DNA from: Luteibacter sp.
Lineage (GTDB): Bacteria; Pseudomonadota; Gammaproteobacteria; Xanthomonadales; Rhodanobacteraceae
Direction of reading: 5' to 3'
NCBI RefSeq assembly: GCF_009912395.1
Contig: NZ_WNDO01000015.1
Span: forward strand, 1-64,000
Length of the DNA: 64,000 bases
Below, one piece after another: positions 24,912 to 34,115 of this stretch; position 1 is the first letter of the stretch; each line of letters begins with the position of its first letter. The notes under the pieces are model-generated. The model made no database searches. It was given only the letters and a program-made list of their open reading frames with translations, and had not been told where the DNA came from. A program made the position numbers and the translations under genes.

Positions 24912-27900
24912 ATGCCGCAATTCTTCATCAATCGCCCGGTTTTCGCCTGGGTGATCGCGATCTTCATCGTGCTTTTCGGCGCCATCGCGATCCCGATGCT
25001 GCCGATCGCGCGCTATCCGACCGTGGCGCCGCCCAAGGTCTCGATCTACGCCACCTATCCGGGTGCGACACCTCAGACGCTCAACGACGCCGTCGTGGGG
25101 CTGATCGAGCGTGAGCTGTCCAGCGTCAAGAACCTGCTTTACTTCGAATCGACGGTGGATACCACCGGCTCGGCGGAAATCTCCGTCACCTTCAAGCCGG
25201 GCACGGATCCCGAACTGACCCAGGTCGACGTGCAGAACCGCATCAAGACGGTCGAGCCGCGTCTTCCGCAGACGGTGCGCCAGAACGGTCTGAACCTGGA
25301 ATCGTCGGGCTCGGGCTTCCTGATGGTGGTGAGTCTGAATTCGGAAGGCGGCAAGATCGACGACCTGACGCTCAGCGATTACCTCGCCCGCAACGTCGTG
25401 GAAGAGCTTCGTCGTATCGACGGCGTGGGTCGCGTGCAGCTGTTCGGCTCCGAACGCGCCATGCGCATCTGGGTCGATCCCAACAAGCTCACCGCGCTCA
25501 AGGTATCGCTCAGCGACATCAACACGGCGGTGGCCCAGCAGAACGTGCAGATTTCCCCGGGCCGCGTTGGCGACAACCCGACCGTGCCGGGGCAGCGCGT
25601 GACCTTGCCGCTGGTGGCCAAGGGCCAGCTGACCAACGCGGACGAGTTCTCGCATATCGTCCTGCGCAGCAATCCCGACGGCTCCAAGGTGGTGCTCGGC
25701 GACGTGGCCCGCGTGGAACTCGGCGCGCAGACGACCACGTTCTCGGTGCGGGAGCATGGTCATCCCTCCGCTGGCGCAGGCGTGCAGCTGAGCCCGGGCG
25801 CGAACGCCGTGCGCACGGCCGACGCCATTCGCCAGCGCCTGGCCGAGCTGTCCACCAGCATGCCCAAGGGCATGTACGCCACGATTCCGTTCGACACTTC
25901 GCCCTACGTCAAGGTTTCGATCGAGAAGGTGCTGCACACGCTGATCGAGGCGATGGTGCTGGTCTTCCTCGTGATGTACCTGTTCCTGCAGAACGTGCGT
26001 TACACGCTGATTCCAGCGATCGTCGCGCCGATCGCGCTGCTGGGTACCTTCACGGTGATGTTGATCGCCGGCTTCTCCATCAACGTGCTCACCATGTTTG
26101 GCATGGTGCTCGCCATCGGCATCATCGTGGACGACGCCATCGTGGTGGTGGAGGGCGTGGAACGCCTGATGGCCAGCGAAGGACTGTCGCCGAAGGAGGC
26201 CGCGTCGCGTGCCATGCGCGAGCTGACCGGTGCCGTGGTGGGTATCACGCTGGTGCTGACCGCGGTGTTCATTCCGATGGCGTTCTCCAGCGGCTCCGTG
26301 GGCGCGATCTATCGCCAGTTCACGATTTCCATGGCGGTGAGTATCGTGTTCTCGGCGTTCCTGGCCCTCAGTTTGACGCCGGCGCTGTGCGCCACCCTGC
26401 TCAAGCCGATCGATCCGGGGCATCACGAAAAGCGTGGTTTCTTCGGCTGGTTCAATCGTCGCTTCGAACGGATGACGACGGGCTACGGTCGGCTGGTCGG
26501 CGGCGTGCTCAAGCGCGCCGGCCGGGCGATGGCGGGTTTCGCTGTGATCGTGGCGCTGCTGGCGGCCGCGTTCCACATGCTGCCGTCGGCGTTCCTGCCG
26601 GAGGAAGACCAGGGCTACTTCATCACCTCGTTCCAGCTGCCGTCTGACGCGACCTCCGAGCGCACGCTCGATATCGTGAAGCGCTACGAAAAGCACGTGG
26701 ACGCTCAGCCGGGCATCGCCAACAACGAATCGGTGCTGGGCTTCAGCTTCGCGGGTTCCGGCCCGAACGCGGCCCTGGCCTTCACCATGCTCAAGGACTG
26801 GGACCAGCGCGAAGGCGCCACGGCCCAGGAGGAAGTGGCCAAGGCCCAGGCGGCCATGGGCGGCGCGCCGGAAGGCACGATCATGAGCCTGATGCCGCCG
26901 GCCATCGACGACCTGGGCAATTCGTCCGGCTTCGCGATGCGCCTGGTCGACCGTGCCAACCGTGGCAATGAGCAGCTCCAGGCCGCGCAGAACAAGGTGC
27001 TTGAACTGGCGGCGCAGAGTCCGAAGCTGATGTTCGTGTATCCGGAAGGCCTGCCGCCGGGTACCAGCATCGAGCTGGAGATCGATCGCGACAAGGCACG
27101 GGCGATGGGCGTGGACTTCACGGTCATCAACGACACTTTGTCGGCAGCGATGGGTTCCAACTACGTCAACGACTTCCCCAACAACGGTCGCATGCAGCAG
27201 GTGATCGTGCAGGCCGACGCGCCGTTCCGCATGCAGCTCGACGACGTGCTGAAGATCTACGTGCGCAACGAGCGCGGGGGCATGCTGCCGCTGTCCGAAG
27301 TGGTGCATCCGGTGTGGAAGCAGATGCCGTTGCAGATGGTTCGCTACAAGGGCTATCCGGCGGCCCGCATCAGCGGTTCAGCGGCACCTGGCTACTCCAG
27401 CGGTCAGGCGATGGAGGAGATGGAGCGCATCGTCGCGCAGTTGCCGCGTGGCTATGCGGTGGAGTGGACGGGCCAGTCGTTGCAGGAAAAGGAAGCGGGA
27501 GCCCAGGCGCCCATACTGATGGCCTTGTCGATGCTGGTGGTGTTCCTGGTGCTCGCGGCGCTCTACGAGAGCTGGTCGATTCCGGTGTCGGTGATGCTGG
27601 TGGTGCCGCTGGGGTTGATCGGCGCGATCGCGGCGGTGCTGATCCGCGGCTTGCCCAACGACGTGTTCTTCAAGGTGGGCATGATCACCGTGATCGGTCT
27701 TTCCGCGAAGAACGCCATCCTCATCGTGGAGTTCGCTCGCCAGTTGCGTGCCGAAGGCAAGGGTCTTGTCGAGGCCACCATCGAAGCGGCGAAGTTGCGC
27801 CTGCGTCCGATCCTGATGACGTCGCTGGCGTTCGCGCTGGGCGTGGTACCGCTGATGCTGGCGCGTGGTGCAAGCCAGGAAACCCAGCACGCGATCGGTA

Positions 27901-28049
27901 CCGGCGTGTTCGGTGGCATGGTCACCGCGACGGTGCTGGCGATCTTCCTCGTGCCGGTGTTTTTTATGCTGGTCCAGCGTCTCGCCGATCGTTTCGGCAA
28001 GAAGCGCGGGACACCCTCGGCGCAGGCCGAACGCCTGCCCGGAGAATGA
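24912..28049 (+). CDS. RND-family (HAE1) multidrug efflux pump
   Basis: 1045 residues, the expected length of AcrB/MexB/AdeB pumps: twelve helices, two large periplasmic loops and an N-terminus FFINRPVFAWVIAIFIVLFG. Proton-relay residues are present as the paired Asp in GIIVDDAIVVVEGVERL and the Lys in GLSAKNAILIVEFARQL. It exports amphipathic drugs, using proton-motive force, through the adaptor and channel encoded on either side. Substrate range cannot be read from sequence. Confidence 0.97.
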   Translation: MPQFFINRPVFAWVIAIFIVLFGAIAIPMLPIARYPTVAPPKVSIYATYPGATPQTLNDAVVGLIERELSSVKNLLYFESTVDTTGSAEISVTFKPGTDPELTQVDVQNRIKTVEPRLPQTVRQNGLNLESSGSGFLMVVSLNSEGGKIDDLTLSDYLARNVVEELRRIDGVGRVQLFGSERAMRIWVDPNKLTALKVSLSDINTAVAQQNVQISPGRVGDNPTVPGQRVTLPLVAKGQLTNADEFSHIVLRSNPDGSKVVLGDVARVELGAQTTTFSVREHGHPSAGAGVQLSPGANAVRTADAIRQRLAELSTSMPKGMYATIPFDTSPYVKVSIEKVLHTLIEAMVLVFLVMYLFLQNVRYTLIPAIVAPIALLGTFTVMLIAGFSINVLTMFGMVLAIGIIVDDAIVVVEGVERLMASEGLSPKEAASRAMRELTGAVVGITLVLTAVFIPMAFSSGSVGAIYRQFTISMAVSIVFSAFLALSLTPALCATLLKPIDPGHHEKRGFFGWFNRRFERMTTGYGRLVGGVLKRAGRAMAGFAVIVALLAAAFHMLPSAFLPEEDQGYFITSFQLPSDATSERTLDIVKRYEKHVDAQPGIANNESVLGFSFAGSGPNAALAFTMLKDWDQREGATAQEEVAKAQAAMGGAPEGTIMSLMPPAIDDLGNSSGFAMRLVDRANRGNEQLQAAQNKVLELAAQSPKLMFVYPEGLPPGTSIELEIDRDKARAMGVDFTVINDTLSAAMGSNYVNDFPNNGRMQQVIVQADAPFRMQLDDVLKIYVRNERGGMLPLSEVVHPVWKQMPLQMVRYKGYPAARISGSAAPGYSSGQAMEEMERIVAQLPRGYAVEWTGQSLQEKEAGAQAPILMALSMLVVFLVLAALYESWSIPVSVMLVVPLGLIGAIAAVLIRGLPNDVFFKVGMITVIGLSAKNAILIVEFARQLRAEGKGLVEATIEAAKLRLRPILMTSLAFALGVVPLMLARGASQETQHAIGTGVFGGMVTATVLAIFLVPVFFMLVQRLADRFGKKRGTPSAQAERLPGE

Positions 28050-28053
28050 TCAG

Positions 28054-29448
28054 ATGCGTACGTATCGTTTGACGATCCTGCTCGCGATGGCCTTCACGGC
28101 CACCGCCTGCTCCATGGCACCGACCTATACGCGGCCGGATAGCCCGTTGCCGCTGGTCTATGCCCAGCATCCGGGTGGCGGTGGCGACAACGCCGCCACC
28201 CTCGGCTGGCATGAGGTCATGCCCGATCCACGGCTGCGCGCCTTGGTGGACCTTGCGCTTAAGAACAATCGTGACCTGAAGCTCGCCGTGCTCAACGCGG
28301 AGGCGGTGCATTCGCAGTTTCGTGTCGAGCGCTCTGCGCGTCTGCCGTCGCTGGGGGCCAATAGTCAGCTCCAGCGTACCGGTGGTGCGGGCCAGTCATC
28401 GTTGCAAGGCATGCCGGGCCGCATGGACCAGCGGACCGCCACCCTCGACCTGGCGGCTTATGAGGTCGACCTGTTCGGACGCGTGAAGTCGCTGTCCGAT
28501 GCGGCATGGGAGCGCTACCTGTCCAGCGAGGAGGGCACCCGTTCGGCGCGCATCGCGCTGGTCGCCGGCGTGGCCCAGGCCTACGTCGAGCAGCGCGTCG
28601 CCACCGAGCAGCTCGACCTCGCCAGGCGCACGCTGACCGATTGGCAGGAGTCGTTGCGCATCACCCGTGCGCTGCATGGCGCGGACCAGGTCGGCGGTAT
28701 CGACCTGGCCCAGGCGCAAGGCCAGGTCGACCAGGCCGAAGCGGATATCAGCGCACGCGAACGCGAGGTTGCCCAGGCGGACAACGCATTGGCCTTGCTG
28801 GTAGGTGCCGCGTTGCCGACAGACCTTCCGGCACCGCTCGCGCTGGACGCGAGTCCGGTGCTGACCACGTTGCCCGCCGGCCTGCCGTCGGACTTGCTGG
28901 TCCACCGGCCGGACGTCGCCCAGGCCGAGCACGACTTGAAGGCAGCCAACGCCGATATCGGCGCGGCACGCGCGGCGTTCTTTCCGCGAATCACGCTTAC
29001 TGGGTCCTATGGCTTTGGCAGCGGTCAGCTGAGTGACCTGTTCAAGGGCGCTAGTAAGACTTGGTCGTTCACGCCGCAGATCAGCCAGCCGATCTTCCAG
29101 GGCGGCAAGCTGCGCGCGGAGCTTCGCCTGGCGGAGATTCGCAAGTCGAGCGCCGTGGTCGGCTACGAGAAGGCCTTGCAGGTGGCGTTCCGCGAGGTGT
29201 CCGATGGGCTCGCGGGACAGGCGACCTATGGCGGTCAGCTGGATGCCCAGCGCCGCGTGGTGGATAGCGCCACGCGGCGGGCGAAGTTGTCCGGCCTGCG
29301 TTACGAGGCCGGACAGGACAGTCGTCTCGAACTGCTCGACGCGCAGCGCCAGCGCTATGCGGCGGAACAGTCGCTGCTGGACCTGCGCCGTGCCGCGCTC
29401 ACCAACACGGTGAACCTGTACAAGGCGCTTGGCGGTGGCGAGGCATGA
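28054..29448 (+). CDS. RND outer-membrane channel lipoprotein (OprM/NodT family)
   Basis: 464 residues from the ATG at 28054 (GGAGAATGATCAG upstream). Lipoprotein signal ILLAMAFTATAC, then two OEP repeats with LKNNRDLKLAVLNAEAVHSQ near 75 and VAQAEHDLKAANADIGAARA near 290, ending NTVNLYKALGGGEA. It completes the tripartite pump. A REP palindrome starts four bases after its stop and probably ends the operon's transcript. Confidence 0.95.
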   Translation: MRTYRLTILLAMAFTATACSMAPTYTRPDSPLPLVYAQHPGGGGDNAATLGWHEVMPDPRLRALVDLALKNNRDLKLAVLNAEAVHSQFRVERSARLPSLGANSQLQRTGGAGQSSLQGMPGRMDQRTATLDLAAYEVDLFGRVKSLSDAAWERYLSSEEGTRSARIALVAGVAQAYVEQRVATEQLDLARRTLTDWQESLRITRALHGADQVGGIDLAQAQGQVDQAEADISAREREVAQADNALALLVGAALPTDLPAPLALDASPVLTTLPAGLPSDLLVHRPDVAQAEHDLKAANADIGAARAAFFPRITLTGSYGFGSGQLSDLFKGASKTWSFTPQISQPIFQGGKLRAELRLAEIRKSSAVVGYEKALQVAFREVSDGLAGQATYGGQLDAQRRVVDSATRRAKLSGLRYEAGQDSRLELLDAQRQRYAAEQSLLDLRRAALTNTVNLYKALGGGEA

Positions 29449-29451
29449 TGT

Positions 29452-29497
29452 TGTAGGAGCGCGCTTGCGCGCGATCGCGCGCAAGCGCGCTCCTACA
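29452..29497. repeat. Perfect 46-bp REP palindrome
   Basis: Two 23-base arms meet without a loop (TGTAGGAGCGCGCTTGCGCG... and its complement). It lies between the convergent efflux-channel and phospholipase genes, probably terminating both. It also provides the TAG stop codon of the phospholipase gene (29493-29495). Confidence 0.9.
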
Positions 29498-31502
29498 GGT
29501 TATGTGGCTCGCTCGTGCTCGGCGCTCCGGTTTCCATGTGCCCCGCCACACGCCTCGACCAACCCGAGGCCTCCGCCACGGTCACCGTCAAGTCGTACCA
29601 GTGCGCGGTGTCCCCCAGATCCCAGCTATCCCCGCGCGATCCGCGCGCAGGCACCGGATAGATCCGCACGTCTTCCGCGACATACCCATTGCTGACCGTG
29701 AACGTGCAGGTGCTATCGCCCGCATTGGTCAGGGTCAGCTTCACCCGGCCGTTGTTCGGATCGTAGGACAGCACGATCTCCGGCATGACCGATGCCGTCG
29801 CCACCTGGCCGTTCCATGCGCGGAGGAAGCCGTTTGGACCATGGGCTTCCAACTGGTAGACACCCTTGGTGTAGGTCTTCGCGCTCCAGTAATCCGAGAG
29901 CGTCTTGCCCGCTTCGACGGTGTAGCGCCAGGGACCATCGCCGCGATTGGCTGCATAGACCTGAAAGACCGCGCCGGCGCTTCCCGTATTGAGAAACTCG
30001 AGGACGTAGCGTCCATTGGTCGAGTCCACATGGCCCTGGATGTCCAGCTCGTAAGGCAACGCGCGTGCAGGACGCGTGCGGGTGGATTCCGGTGCGGGCA
30101 TCGATGGTGTCGATGGTGCAGCGGGAGAGGGCAGATTCTTGCACTGGCGGTCGGCTTCCGCCGTGTAGCCACTGGTATCGGGCAACGCGGTCCAGCGCGT
30201 GTCGGCGCCCGAGAAATCGAAGGCGGAGGTGAGATCGCCGCATACAGTACGGCGCCACGCGCTGATGTTGGGCTCCTTCACGTCGAAACGCGTTTCCAGG
30301 AAGCGCAGCACCGACGTGTGGTCGAACACTTCGGAGCATACCCAGCCGCCGCGCGTCCACGGCGAGACGATGGTCATCGGCACGCGAAAGCCCAAGCCGA
30401 TGGGCTTGCCATCCTGGATCTCGCCCGTGACGCTCACGGTGGACAGGCCGTTCGCGGATGAGGACGGAGGCGTCGGCGGCGGCACGTGGTCGTAGAAACC
30501 GCCGTTTTCGTCGTAGTTGAGGATGAAGACCGTCTTGGCGTACACGGCGGGATTGCCAGCCAGCGCGGCGAGGAGGCGAGCGCTGAGGTCTTCGCCGTAG
30601 GCCGGCTTGTAGTTCGCGTGTTCGGACAGGTAATCCGGCGCCACGATCCAGGAAACCTGGGGTAGCGTGTCGTTGGCGACATCCTGGGCGAAGGCCTTCA
30701 CCAGGTCGGTCGTCACGGCGATGCCGCGGTCGTACAGCGGTTGTCCCGCCCGGGCCTGCTTGAAGGGGGCGAACCAGGCGAGCGCGTTGTCGTCGAAGTT
30801 GTTGCTCTGCTGATAGACCTTCCAGCTGACGCCGGCTTGCTGGAGTCGTTCGGCGTACGTGGTCCAGCTGAAGCCGGAGGATTGCTCGGTGTTGTCCAGC
30901 ACCGCGGCCTGGCCGACCGACAGGCCGTTGCTTCCACTGAACAGGTGCAGGCGGTTCGGATTGGTCTGCGTGAGGGTGGAGCAGAAGTACTGGTCGCAGA
31001 TGGTGAACTGGTCGGCCAGCGCGTAGTAGAACGGCAGGTCATCGCGGGTGAAGTAGCCCATCCCCAGGCCCGGTGCCCGCGCCGTGTTCCAGGCATCGAA
31101 GCGGCCGTTGTTCCAGATGGCGGTGTCCACCGGATAGCTCATGGCCGGGGCATTGATACAGATACCGCTGGTGGTGCGGGTGTCCATATGGAAGGGCAGC
31201 ATGTGGCCGCTGCCGTAGGGCTGCTGCCAGACGGTGTTGGTGCCACCCGGTAGCGGTGCAGGTACACGATCGCCGAATCCGCGCACGCCGGCGAGGCTGC
31301 CGAAGTAGTGGTCGAATGCGCGGTTCTCCTGCATGAAGACCACGACGTGCTGGACGTCCTGGATCGTGCCGGTGACGGTCGCCGCCGGCGTGGCCAGTGC
31401 CTGCCTGAGCGAGGGCGGCAACACGGATACCGCCAGGCCGCCCGCCGAGGCCGCCGTCATCTTGAGGAACCTGCGCCGCTTCACGTCGTCGATGCCACTC
31501 AT
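29493..31502 (-). CDS. Phosphocholine-type phospholipase C, Tat-exported
   Basis: 669 residues from the ATG at 31502, preceded by AAAGGAG; an upstream ATG at 31529 lacks a site. Twin-arginine signal DDVKRRRFLKMTAASAGG. The phosphoesterase domain begins with VVVFMQENRAFDHYFGSLAG and covers about 40-450 (YDENGGFYDHVPPP carries acidic and His metal-site candidates). Two C-terminal DUF756-type beta domains cover about 500-660. It should hydrolyse phosphatidylcholine or sphingomyelin outside the cytoplasm, giving phosphate, choline or membrane damage. Its stop codon is within a REP palindrome. Confidence 0.92.
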   Translation of the reverse strand: MSGIDDVKRRRFLKMTAASAGGLAVSVLPPSLRQALATPAATVTGTIQDVQHVVVFMQENRAFDHYFGSLAGVRGFGDRVPAPLPGGTNTVWQQPYGSGHMLPFHMDTRTTSGICINAPAMSYPVDTAIWNNGRFDAWNTARAPGLGMGYFTRDDLPFYYALADQFTICDQYFCSTLTQTNPNRLHLFSGSNGLSVGQAAVLDNTEQSSGFSWTTYAERLQQAGVSWKVYQQSNNFDDNALAWFAPFKQARAGQPLYDRGIAVTTDLVKAFAQDVANDTLPQVSWIVAPDYLSEHANYKPAYGEDLSARLLAALAGNPAVYAKTVFILNYDENGGFYDHVPPPTPPSSSANGLSTVSVTGEIQDGKPIGLGFRVPMTIVSPWTRGGWVCSEVFDHTSVLRFLETRFDVKEPNISAWRRTVCGDLTSAFDFSGADTRWTALPDTSGYTAEADRQCKNLPSPAAPSTPSMPAPESTRTRPARALPYELDIQGHVDSTNGRYVLEFLNTGSAGAVFQVYAANRGDGPWRYTVEAGKTLSDYWSAKTYTKGVYQLEAHGPNGFLRAWNGQVATASVMPEIVLSYDPNNGRVKLTLTNAGDSTCTFTVSNGYVAEDVRIYPVPARGSRGDSWDLGDTAHWYDLTVTVAEASGWSRRVAGHMETGAPSTSEPHNL

Positions 31503-31638
31503 GCCGAACTCCTTTCTGGGTGTCTTCATACGACATCGCGCGGGCGTTTCAGGCCGATGCAGGGCAGGCGTCAGCTTTCTGACCGGGGATGGACAGGGAG
31601 GGTGGATTGTCTATGGCTGGAGCGCGATGGCTCTCAAC

Positions 31639-32219
31639 TCGTCGTTCCTGTGAAAACAGGAACCCAGCGCCTCCGTTCACCAGCAAAACGACGCCGCCAC
31701 ATCGGGTGTTGCGTAGGAGGCCGCGAGGCGACAATCGATCGCCCCGCGCTGGGTTCCAGCGTTCGCTGGAACGACGGATCGCGAGCTCGTCGTTCCTGTG
31801 AAAACAGGAACCCAGCGCCTCGGTTGGCCAGCAGGGCGAGGGCGCCGCATCGGCTTTTGCGTAGGAAGCCGCGAGGCGATAATCGATTGCCTCGCGCTGG
31901 GTTCCAGCGTGCGCTGGAACGACGGATCGCGAGCTCGTCGTTCCTGTGAAAACAGGAACCCAGCGCCTCGGTTCGCCAGCACGGCGAGGGGGTCGCATCG
32001 GCTTTTGCGTAGGGGGTCTCGACGCGATAACCGATCGCCTCGCGCTGGGTTCCAGCATTCGCTGGAACGACGGATCGCGGGCTCGTCGTTCCTGTGAAAA
32101 CAGGAACCCAGCGCCTCGGTTCGCCAGCACGGCGAGGGGGTCGCATCGGTTTTGCGTAGGGGGTCTCGACGCGATAACCGATCGCCTCGCGCTGGGTTCC
32201 AGCGTTCGCTGGAACGACG
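31639..32219. repeat. Tandem array of four 148-bp repeat units
   Basis: Units begin TCGTCGTTCCTGTGAAAACA at 31639, 31787, 31935 and 32083, a constant 148-base period. Each opens with the hairpin TTCCTGTGAAAACAGGAA and closes with TTCCAGCGTTCGCTGGAA, and the unit ends are themselves inverted repeats (GTCGTTCC / GGAACGAC). The middle parts vary slightly. Same family as 4417-4670. Small frames through the array are spurious. The rest of 31503-31638 shows no gene. Confidence 0.9.
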
Positions 32220-32227
32220 ATAGGCGC

Positions 32228-33145
32228 TCAGACCAGCAACGCGGTTCCATCCCGCCGAAACGCCTCGCGCAACACCTCCGCGTCGCGCTTCGGTGCCGCG
32301 CCGAACATGCGCGTGTATTCGCGGCTGAATTGCGAGGCGCTTTCGTAGCCCACGCGATAGGCGGCGCTCGCCACGGCGGCGTCTTCGGTCACCATCAATC
32401 GCCTCGCTTCCAGCAGGCGCAGATTCTTCTGGAACTGTAACGGCGACACCGACGTCACCGCCTTGAAATGCTGGTGGAACGACGATGGACTCATGCCTGC
32501 CACGGCCGCTAGATCCTCCACGCGCACCGCACGGGTGAAATCCGTGCGCAGCTGGTGGATCGCCTCGGCGATGCGTTGCGTGTGCGTATCGGGCAACACC
32601 ATTGCGCCTACCCATGCGCCGGTCGGTCCCGTCAGCATGCGATAGAAGATCTCGCGTGCCAGCAACGGATACAGGGCGGGGATGTGCGCCGGTGTATCGA
32701 GCAGGCGCACCAACCGCAGCATGCAATCGACCAGCGCGTCGTCGAAGGTATCGACGAACATGCCGGTGGCGCGTTCGGGCTGTCGTTTCGCGGGCGCCGG
32801 TACCATCGCCTGCGCCTCACGCAAGAGGCCCATGTCGAAAGCGAGGTGGATCGCCATGTAGGGCTCCCTGGCGCTGGCCCGGGTCACCCGTCCGATGCCA
32901 GGCATCTCGACGTTCACCACGAGCGCCTGGTTTTCCCGGTAATGCAGTACGTCCTCGCCGAGCATCACCTGCTTGGCCCCCTGGACGACGAAGCACAGGG
33001 CAGGACGATAGAGCACATGATTGGGCATGCCCGATGTCGTCGATCGCATCAGGGCGAGGTCCGGAAGGGCCGTTTCATGGATGCCGTCCGTGTGGTCGCG
33101 CTGGGCGAAAAACCCATGCATGACGGCTTTCAGTGCATCTGACAT
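32228..33145 (-). CDS. AraC-family transcriptional regulator
   Basis: 305 residues from the ATG at 33145; the frame is open upstream but lacks family similarity. The N-terminal domain is of the AraC_N type (about 15-190: LYRPALCFVVQGAKQVMLGE, VNVEMPGIGRVTRASAREPY). The C-terminal HTH pair includes EDLAAVAGMSPSSFHQHFKA and YRVGYESASQFSREYTRMFG. It is divergent from the SDR gene with a 169-base gap, and probably controls it; such pairs often respond to aldehydes or other electrophiles. It is followed closely by the tandem repeats. Confidence 0.9.
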   Translation of the reverse strand: MSDALKAVMHGFFAQRDHTDGIHETALPDLALMRSTTSGMPNHVLYRPALCFVVQGAKQVMLGEDVLHYRENQALVVNVEMPGIGRVTRASAREPYMAIHLAFDMGLLREAQAMVPAPAKRQPERATGMFVDTFDDALVDCMLRLVRLLDTPAHIPALYPLLAREIFYRMLTGPTGAWVGAMVLPDTHTQRIAEAIHQLRTDFTRAVRVEDLAAVAGMSPSSFHQHFKAVTSVSPLQFQKNLRLLEARRLMVTEDAAVASAAYRVGYESASQFSREYTRMFGAAPKRDAEVLREAFRRDGTALLV

Positions 33146-33314
33146 GGCGCATGTCTCGTCGGTCCCGGGTATGGGGCAAGTATAGGTCGCGCTCTCGGGT
33201 GCCGCAGGTCGTTCTGGAGGATCGGGCATGAACTCCGTCGGTTCCGGCATTTCGGCCCCGCCGGGCGCTACCTAGACTTTGCCTCACCATCCCAACCCCA
33301 ACGAGGACCTTCCC

Positions 33315-34070
33315 ATGGGCAAGATCGCCATCGTTACCGGAGGCGGCCGAGGTCTCGGCCGCAGCACCGTCCTCGCCCTCGCGCAGCGAGGCGTCGACGT
33401 TTTCCTGACCTATCAGTCCAACCGTGCCGAGGCCGAACTGGCGGTCGCGGAGATCGAGGCGCTCGGTCGCAAGGCGGTCGCCCTGCGCCTCGACGTTGGC
33501 GACGCGTCGTCTTTTCCCGCGTTCGCTGCCGAGGTGAGGCGCGTACTGGCCGATACGTGGCAGGACGATCGCTTTGACCATCTGGTGAACAACGCAGGCC
33601 ACTTCGCCTCCGGCACGCTGGAGTCGATGACGGAATCCGACGCGGACGGCCTGTACAACGTGCATTTCAAGGGCGTCTTCTTCCTCACGCAGGCCTTGCT
33701 GTCGCTGATTCGCGACGGCGGACGCATCGTCAACCTGTCCAGCGGACTGGCTCGCTTCACCGAGACCGGCACGGCGTACTACGGCTCGCTCAAGGCGGCG
33801 ATCGACATGCTGACCCGCTACATGGCGAAGGAACTGGGTCCGCGTGGCATCACGGTGAATTCCGTGGCGCCGGGTCCGATCGAGACCGATTTCGGCAACG
33901 GGCACGTACGCGACAACGCCGAGGTGAACCGCCATCTCGCGGCGGCCAGTCCTTTCGGTCGGGTGGGGCTGCCCGAGGACATCGGGCCGATGATCGCCTC
34001 GCTCCTGGGCGAGGAACACCGTTGGGTGACGGCGCAGCGGATCGAGGTGTCGGGCGGCATCCGCCTCTGA
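33315..34070 (+). CDS. Short-chain dehydrogenase/reductase
   Basis: 251 residues of a classical SDR: cofactor motif TGGGRGLG near residue 8, NNAG near 93, catalytic Ser in VNLSSG and YYGSLK as the YxxxK pair, then PGPIETDF. The Arg-rich region after the first strand (QSNRAEAEL) suggests NADP preference. Substrate unknown. Its partner is the divergent AraC regulator, and a strong hairpin follows the stop. Confidence 0.92.
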   Translation: MGKIAIVTGGGRGLGRSTVLALAQRGVDVFLTYQSNRAEAELAVAEIEALGRKAVALRLDVGDASSFPAFAAEVRRVLADTWQDDRFDHLVNNAGHFASGTLESMTESDADGLYNVHFKGVFFLTQALLSLIRDGGRIVNLSSGLARFTETGTAYYGSLKAAIDMLTRYMAKELGPRGITVNSVAPGPIETDFGNGHVRDNAEVNRHLAAASPFGRVGLPEDIGPMIASLLGEEHRWVTAQRIEVSGGIRL

Positions 34071-34075
34071 CACGA

Positions 34076-34104
34076 CATCGCCCGGGCATTGCGCCCGGGC
34101 GATG
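34076..34104. terminator. Hairpin between convergent SDR and ald genes
   Basis: Twelve-base arms CATCGCCCGGGC (34076-34087) and GCCCGGGCGATG (34093-34104) enclose a five-base loop. No strong T run follows, but the position between convergent genes suggests a bidirectional terminator. Confidence 0.6.
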
Positions 34105-34115
34105 CGGTTACGTCA

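Noticed and set aside
23742..27308. Minus-strand open frame (1188 codons) opposite the RND adaptor and pump
   Set aside because: Antisense to two well-conserved genes, with repetitive HRR/HAV composition and no recognisable fold.
31639..32219. Possible CRISPR array because of regular spacing
   Set aside because: The unit is 148 bases, internally palindromic at both ends and nearly identical throughout, with no short repeat plus unique spacer pattern and no cas genes.
31589..32440. Several small frames reading MKTGTQRL-type peptides
   Set aside because: They are translations of the 148-bp repeat units and recur in other frames; not genes.
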